Assembly (NCBI GenBank): GCA_025362255.1
Contig: JANYGY010000246.1
Span: 1-10,783 of the forward strand
DNA: 10,783 nucleotides
Reading direction: 5' to 3'
Source: Planctomycetales bacterium
Lineage (GTDB): Bacteria > Planctomycetota > UBA11346
The translations under genes were made by a program, and so were the position numbers. The notes beneath the pieces were generated by a model. The model ran no database searches, had not been told where the DNA came from, and saw only the letters and a program-made list of their open reading frames with translations. Of the stretch, positions 6,222 through 10,783 are shown one piece after another; position 1 is the stretch's first letter, and each line of letters starts with the position of its first letter.

Positions 6222-9200
6222 GCGACCCTCTTTCCGACGCAAGCTCACACCCGACTTCCGAAGGGAGCACCAGTCTGGGCGACAGTCTCGGAGACAGCCT
6301 CGGCCTCGACGCGGTGACCGGACGCTTGGCGACCTGCACCGCCCAGCTCACGGGCATCGGCAGCGAACGTGCGCAGGTCGAACGCGAAGCCCGCGACGCG
6401 CGCCAACGCCTGAGCCTCGCCGGAGTCCGCGCCCGCGACGAATGGCAGACGACAATCGCCGCTGATCCCGATCCGCTGCTTGATCTGCCGGCGCGGCTCA
6501 GCCGTCTGACCGCGCAGCAGCAGCGCCTGACCAGCGGCGCAACCGAGGCGGCGCAACGCCGTCGCCTGCGCCTGCGCACCGACTGCGATCGCGCCGGTGC
6601 AGCGCTAGACGCCGCACCGGTGGATCTGAGCACGGATCCAGGGCACCGGCAGATGCTCGCCCGATCGGGTGAGTTGACCAAGCAGCTGGCGGCATTTCTC
6701 GATGAGCTCGCCGAATTGGGAACCCGCTATGCGACGCTCGAGACGCAGTTCACCAACGCCTGCCGGCGCGCTCGGATCACCAGCGGCCTGGCCCCGGCAC
6801 CGCAGGCCAACGCGTCAGGGTCACTGCGCGAACGACTGCGCTCGACCGCTGCGTTGATCGACAAGACCGCCGCCAACCTCGAAAAGACCCAGCGATCATC
6901 GGCGTACCAGGACACTGGCCTGAGTGGCCAACTGTTGAATCACGGGCTGCTGATCTTCGCCCACGCCCTTGCCGCCGGGATCGCGTGGTTTGCCGCCGTC
7001 GGCCCCGAAGCCCTGCCCTGGATATCCGGTTCAGTGATCGCCACCCAAGTACTGGTCCCCCTGCGCACGCGCGGCCAACGTCAGCGCTTGGCGCGCTCCC
7101 TGGGCGACCTGCGCCCGGTGCTCGCGACCATCGCCGGCACCCTGCAGCAACTCGATCGCGCGGCACGCACCGAACTGGATCCCCAAGGCCCCATGCAACC
7201 GCGTGTCGATCGCCTGCTGCGCGCTGAACAAGAGCGCAAGGCGGCGCATGAGCGGCTGACCGCGCAGACCGAAACGGCGGTGGCGCGCATCCGCCGCCGC
7301 GAACAGCAGGTGATCGAACGTTTAGCCAAACGGGCTGACAGCAATACCACAGTGATCAGCGCCGAGGTCGAAAAATCCGGCGTCGCACGTCGTCGACGCC
7401 ACGAGGCCGCCGGACTCGCGCTTGATCAACGCCAAGCGGCGCTGCTCGCGAACCTTGATCAGACCAGCACTGCCGCGCGGGCCCAGATCGATCAGAAATG
7501 GAATGCGGCCTTGGCGACGTTGCGCGAATTCGCCACCGATGCCTGCGCCCGCGCTAACGCTCGCCATCCCGCGTGGACCTCAGATGACTGGAAGCATTGG
7601 CGTTCACCAAAAGTCTTCGTCCCCGATCTGCCGTTGGGCAGTGTGCGGATCCCCTTGCTGAGCGTGACCCGCAGCTGCGCCGGAACGACCACCGAACATG
7701 GCGAGGTCAACTTCCCCGCTGTCGATGACGTGGTCCTGCCGGTGGCCCTGGCATTTCCGAATCCCGCGTCGCTGCTGGTGCGTACCGGACCTGCAGGCCG
7801 GCAGGCCGGCCTGCAGGTCCTGCATCAGGTCTTGCTGCGCGCCCTGGGTTCTTTCCCAGCTGGGAAATTGCGCTTGTCGCTGATCGATCCGCTCGGCCTC
7901 GGCGAAGCCTTCGCGCCGTTCCTCGATCTTGCCGAGCATGAGGAATCGCTGCTCGGCCGCGGGGTCCTCAACGATCAGGTGGCGATCGAACGCGGCCTGG
8001 ATGATCTCGTCGCGCATGTTGAGACGGTGATTCAAAAACGTCTGCGCGGCCGTTACGCGACGATCGAAGACTACAATCGTGAGGCCGGTGATCTGCAAGA
8101 ACCGCTGCATCTGGTCGCCGTCGCTGATTTTCCCGCGGGGTTCACCGAGCACGCGCTCGAACGCTTGGCGCTGCTGGCGCGCACCGGGGCGCGGTGCGGG
8201 GTGCACGTGCTGCTCCTGCATGACGACCGTCGGCCGCTGCCCGCGGTGCTCGACCTGGCGTGGTTTCGGCGCACCGGGGTGATCCTGCGGACCCTGCAGG
8301 ATCGCTTGGTGCTCGAGCGCGAAGGCTTGCAGGACTGGACCTTCGTCCCGGCCGCATCCGCATCGGCGAGCCAGACAGCGCAGCTGATCGCCGCCGTCGG
8401 CAAAGCCGCGACCGGCGCCCAGCGGGTCGAGCTGGCGTTCTCCTCGGTGGCGCCATCGGCAGCTGAGCTGTGGTCGAAATCCTCGGCGAAAAGCCTGCAG
8501 ATCCCACTTGGTCGGCGGGGCCCGGAACGTCTGCAGATGCTCGAGCTCGGTCGCGGCACTGCCCAACATGTGCTGATCGGCGGCCGCACCGGCTCGGGCA
8601 AATCAACCTTGCTGCACGTGCTGATCACCAGCGCTGCGCTGTGGTACGCGCCCAGCGAAGTCGAATTCCATCTCATCGATTTCAAGAAAGGCGTCGAATT
8701 CAAAGCCTATGCCACGCATCGCCTGCCGCATGCGCGGGTGGTCGCGATCGAGAGCGATCGCGAATTCGGTTTAAGTGTGTTGCGCCAGCTCGACCGTGAA
8801 CTGACCACCCGCGGTGAGGCCTTTCGCGCGGTCGGCGCGCAGGACCTCGCGGCGCATCGCCAAGCCGGCGGCGCGCACCTGCCGCGGATCCTGCTGATCA
8901 TTGACGAGTTCCAGGAATTCTTCACCGAAGACGACGCGATCGCCCGTGACGCGGCGTTGCTGCTCGATCGCTTCGTCCGCCAGGGTCGCGCGTTCGGCGT
9001 GCATGTGGTGCTCGGCTCGCAGACCCTCGCCGGGGCTTACTCGCTGGCCAAAAGCAGCCTTGGACAAATGGGCGTTCGCATCGCCTTGCCGTGCAACGAA
9101 GCCGACGCGCACCTGCTACTGCACGAGGACAACGACGCCACCCGCCTGCTTACTCGGCCCGGTGACGCGGTGTACAACGACCAGGCCGGCTTGGCCGCGG

Positions 9201-10135
9201 GCAACAGCCCTTTCCAGGTCTGCTGGCTGTCGGATGAGCAAGAAGCCGGCCACCTGCGCCCGCTGGCCGCCCGGGCCTTTGCCGCTGGCTGGAGTCCGCT
9301 GCAACCACCGATCTTCTTCGAAGGCAGCGCACCGTCGGATCTCGCCGAGGCACCGCATGGCGCAGCGCTCACCGATGCCTCCGCCCTGTGGGTCGGTCAA
9401 TCGAGTTCGCTCAGCGGGGCGGCGATGGTGCCGTTGCAGGACGCCGCTGGCGGCAACCTGCTGATCGTTGGTCAGAATCGCGAAGCTGCCGCCGCGACCT
9501 GCGCGGCGTTGCTGCTCGGACTCGCGAGCCGCCCGCGCCCCGGGCAGCTCATTGCCCTTGATGGCGAAGATGCCGAAGGGCCATTCGCGTCGATGCTCGG
9601 TGGCTTTGCGCCAACAGTTGGCCGACGCGGCGGCAAAGAAACCGCAGCCGTGCTCGCCGAATTCGCCAGCCTGATCGAACAACGTCAAAGCGGCAGCGAC
9701 GACGCGCGCACGCCGGCACTGCTCATCATCTTCGGCCTGCAAAGGCTGCGCACTTTGCGACCCGACGATGATCTGGGCTTCGCCGGTGACAGCGGCAGGA
9801 AACCGTCCGAGGTGCTCGCTGACATCCTCGCCAACGGTCCTGAATATGGAGTGCACGTCGTGGTCTGGTGCGATTCGCTGACCTCGGTGCAACGTGGTCT
9901 CGGGCGCCGGGCGCTACGCGATTTCGATGCCCGGATCCTCTTCCAGATGGCCGCTGCGGATTCTTCGGAGCTCATCGACGATGACCGCGCCAGCCGCCTT
10001 GGCCTGCACACCGCGCTCCTGGCGGTCGAAAGCGACGGTCGGCGCGAGAAGTTCCGGCCGTGCAGCCTGCCGACGCCCGCCACCGTGATGAGCTTGCTCA
10101 ACCGCAACCGCCAGCACGACCAGCGCGCGCCATGA
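6212..10135 (+). CDS. Membrane-anchored FtsK/SpoIIIE-type ATPase, EssC/EccC-like core of a type VII-like system
   Basis: This 1307-aa protein is the likely motor of the cluster. Order of parts: low-complexity N-terminus with 'SLGDSLGDSLG' (21-31); coiled coil (about 35-235); membrane hairpin (about 243-263 and 266-284); second coiled coil (about 290-450); central soluble domain (about 465-715) with 'IDPLGLGEAF' and 'VIQKRLRGRYATIEDYNREAG'; then an FtsK/SpoIIIE ATPase domain with Walker A 'GRTGSGKS' (791-798, Lys797), 'IDFKKGVEF' (822-830), Walker B 'ILLIIDEF' (Asp898, Glu899) and 'GSQTL' (935-939). A further domain (about 1080-1290) has the same fold pattern, but its Walker A position reads 'GQNREAAA' and its Walker B 'LLIIFGLQ', so it should not hydrolyse ATP. 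No FHA domain is seen, unlike EssC. The ATG overlaps the previous gene by 10 bases and has no clear ribosome binding site, consistent with coupling. ATPase class is certain; the secretion role is inferred from the WXG100-like neighbours. DNA translocation is the main alternative. Confidence 0.9.
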   Translation: MHLSDPLSDASSHPTSEGSTSLGDSLGDSLGLDAVTGRLATCTAQLTGIGSERAQVEREARDARQRLSLAGVRARDEWQTTIAADPDPLLDLPARLSRLTAQQQRLTSGATEAAQRRRLRLRTDCDRAGAALDAAPVDLSTDPGHRQMLARSGELTKQLAAFLDELAELGTRYATLETQFTNACRRARITSGLAPAPQANASGSLRERLRSTAALIDKTAANLEKTQRSSAYQDTGLSGQLLNHGLLIFAHALAAGIAWFAAVGPEALPWISGSVIATQVLVPLRTRGQRQRLARSLGDLRPVLATIAGTLQQLDRAARTELDPQGPMQPRVDRLLRAEQERKAAHERLTAQTETAVARIRRREQQVIERLAKRADSNTTVISAEVEKSGVARRRRHEAAGLALDQRQAALLANLDQTSTAARAQIDQKWNAALATLREFATDACARANARHPAWTSDDWKHWRSPKVFVPDLPLGSVRIPLLSVTRSCAGTTTEHGEVNFPAVDDVVLPVALAFPNPASLLVRTGPAGRQAGLQVLHQVLLRALGSFPAGKLRLSLIDPLGLGEAFAPFLDLAEHEESLLGRGVLNDQVAIERGLDDLVAHVETVIQKRLRGRYATIEDYNREAGDLQEPLHLVAVADFPAGFTEHALERLALLARTGARCGVHVLLLHDDRRPLPAVLDLAWFRRTGVILRTLQDRLVLEREGLQDWTFVPAASASASQTAQLIAAVGKAATGAQRVELAFSSVAPSAAELWSKSSAKSLQIPLGRRGPERLQMLELGRGTAQHVLIGGRTGSGKSTLLHVLITSAALWYAPSEVEFHLIDFKKGVEFKAYATHRLPHARVVAIESDREFGLSVLRQLDRELTTRGEAFRAVGAQDLAAHRQAGGAHLPRILLIIDEFQEFFTEDDAIARDAALLLDRFVRQGRAFGVHVVLGSQTLAGAYSLAKSSLGQMGVRIALPCNEADAHLLLHEDNDATRLLTRPGDAVYNDQAGLAAGNSPFQVCWLSDEQEAGHLRPLAARAFAAGWSPLQPPIFFEGSAPSDLAEAPHGAALTDASALWVGQSSSLSGAAMVPLQDAAGGNLLIVGQNREAAAATCAALLLGLASRPRPGQLIALDGEDAEGPFASMLGGFAPTVGRRGGKETAAVLAEFASLIEQRQSGSDDARTPALLIIFGLQRLRTLRPDDDLGFAGDSGRKPSEVLADILANGPEYGVHVVVWCDSLTSVQRGLGRRALRDFDARILFQMAAADSSELIDDDRASRLGLHTALLAVESDGRREKFRPCSLPTPATVMSLLNRNRQHDQRAP
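7787..7820. repeat. Perfect 15-bp inverted repeat with 4-base loop inside the ATPase gene
   Basis: GGACCTGCAGGCCGG (7787-7801) and its exact complement CCGGCCTGCAGGTCC (7806-7820) flank the loop CAGG. The stem is very GC-rich and would form a strong RNA hairpin in the ATPase message. It encodes residues around 526-537 (TGPAGRQAGLQV) with the frame intact. Within it, GCAGGCCG is present twice in tandem (7793-7808). Confidence 0.9.
7852..7867. repeat. Perfect 16-bp palindrome TTTCCCAGCTGGGAAA
   Basis: This uninterrupted palindrome lies 31 bases after the 15-bp hairpin, in the same gene, encoding part of the conserved-looking 'SFPAGK'. It may be coincidental codon choice. Confidence 0.8.
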
Positions 10136-10201
10136 GCGCTCTGCGAGGTGAATGGTATCGTGTACGAACGACGCGATTTTCCCGGGCCAGGACAAGTTCA
10201 T

Positions 10202-10229
10202 TTGACCGAACGATGGGGACTGTGATAGC
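10202..10229 (+). promoter_or_regulatory. Candidate promoter for the Ser/Thr kinase gene
   Basis: TTGACC (10202-10207) matches the -35 consensus at five of six bases. GATAGC (10224-10229) is a weaker -10 (three of six), preceded by an extended 'TGT', with a 16-base spacer. It lies in the 145-base gap after the ATPase stop, so the kinase may be transcribed on its own as well as by read-through. Confidence 0.35.
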
Positions 10230-10280
10230 GAAACAGCAAGAGACCCGCATGCTCTGCGGAATGAGGTAAAGCCGGCCGTC

Positions 10281-10783
10281 ATGGACTCCGACAAGACCAT
10301 CATCAGCGACTCCCCCCCGCGCAGCGAACCCGAACCGGGCCTCGTGATCCAAGGCTATCGGCTTGGTCAGCTCCTTGGCCGTGGCGCGCAAGGTTCGGTG
10401 TACCTCGCGCACACCGACGGCGATCTGCAAGCCTATGCGGTGAAGCTGGTCGACATCCGCCAGCAGGCCGCCAGCACCATCGAACGGCTGGTGCGCGAAT
10501 GCACGCTCACCGCCAAACTCGACCATCCCGGAATCGTGCGGGTGTACGAGGCTGGGTATTGGGGCGATCACATCTTCATCGTCATGGAGGTGGCCGAAGG
10601 TCGCGCGGCCGATCGCTTCATCGATGGCGCGTTAGGTTGGCGACGGGCGGTGGAAGTCGTGCGCCGGGCAGCGGTCGCGCTGGCCTATGCCCACGATCAG
10701 CACGGGCTGATCCATCGCGACATCAAACCGGCGAATATGGTGATCGAACTTGACGGACGTGCGATCGCCGGGGTCAAGATCGT
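10281..10783 (+). CDS. Hanks-type Ser/Thr protein kinase, N-terminal part (cut by the window edge)
   Basis: The frame is open from the ATG at 10281 to the right edge (168 residues, last codon incomplete), so no stop is seen. After a short polar N-terminus with 'DKTIISDS', the kinase domain starts near residue 24: Gly-rich loop 'LGRGAQGSV' (Gly33, Gly35, Gly38), ATP-binding 'AVKLV' (Lys55), helix-C glutamate in 'VRECTLTAKL' (Glu73), and the catalytic loop 'IHRDIKPAN' (Asp147, Lys149, Asn152). The window stops at 'VKIV', directly where 'DFG' is expected. All active-site residues visible are intact, so this should be an active kinase. The ribosome binding site GAGGT (10263-10267) is 13 bases away, rather far. 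Its position after the ATPase suggests that it regulates the type VII-like cluster. Whether a membrane segment or sensor domain follows is unseen. Confidence 0.93.
   Translation, partial: MDSDKTIISDSPPRSEPEPGLVIQGYRLGQLLGRGAQGSVYLAHTDGDLQAYAVKLVDIRQQAASTIERLVRECTLTAKLDHPGIVRVYEAGYWGDHIFIVMEVAEGRAADRFIDGALGWRRAVEVVRRAAVALAYAHDQHGLIHRDIKPANMVIELDGRAIAGVKI

Noticed and set aside
8071..8703. Long - strand frames across the ATPase gene, including 7604-8569 and 9116-9892
   Set aside because: They lie opposite strongly conserved Walker A, Walker B and central-domain motifs and have the Arg/Gln/Ala-rich look of antisense frames in high-GC DNA.
10132..10269. 45-codon frame overlapping the ATPase stop (ATGA)
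   Set aside because: The ATGA overlap resembles the coupling seen elsewhere in the cluster, but there is no ribosome binding site, the composition is not protein-like, and the candidate kinase promoter and leader lie within it.

Overview
The window is GC-rich, roughly 60-65% by eye. It carries no rRNA, tRNA, CRISPR array or recognisable insertion sequence. Gene content suggests a Gram-negative-type environmental bacterium, most likely from Planctomycetota or a neighbouring phylum. The main reason is the 5.2-10.1 kb block: an FtsK/SpoIIIE ATPase with a distinctive central domain, and a coiled-coil protein with a 'DWMQGEQLPLW' type motif, both resembling uncharacterised planctomycete proteins as I remember them. 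This assignment is an inference. BshB1 and NarK relatives are too widespread to decide it.

Layout. Bases 1 to about 190 are AT-rich (70 G/C in the first 180 bases, 39%) and read as foreign coding sequence on the + strand. They abut, and truncate, a GAF-GAF histidine kinase on the - strand (to 2039). A divergently transcribed O6-alkylguanine-DNA alkyltransferase follows (2194-2697). The next 470 bases have no gene: first a structured repeat (2701-2915) made of a duplicated arm, six copies of a 9-bp tandem unit and an inverted arm, then a leader region. From 3167 come a NarK-type nitrate/nitrite transporter and, 23 bases later, a BshB1-like PIG-L deacetylase, probably one transcript.

The main accessory block starts at 5237. 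Four tightly packed genes, whose starts and stops overlap, encode a 90-aa WXG100-like helical hairpin, a 166-aa coiled-coil protein, a 71-aa second WXG100-like protein and a 1307-aa membrane-anchored FtsK/SpoIIIE ATPase. After a 145-base gap with a plausible promoter, a Hanks-type Ser/Thr protein kinase begins at 10281 and runs off the right edge just before its DFG motif.

How the genes may work together. Small WXG100-like proteins next to an EssC-like ATPase are the minimal hallmark of type VII (ESX/WXG) secretion. Here the parts are divergent: WxD replaces WxG, the ATPase has no visible FHA domain, and its second nucleotide-binding domain looks dead. A coiled-coil partner sits between the two small genes. 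I read this as a candidate type VII-like secretion or membrane-translocation system, with the Ser/Thr kinase as a possible regulator. The histidine kinase, alkyltransferase, transporter and thiol-biosynthesis genes look like ordinary genes with no evident link to that system.
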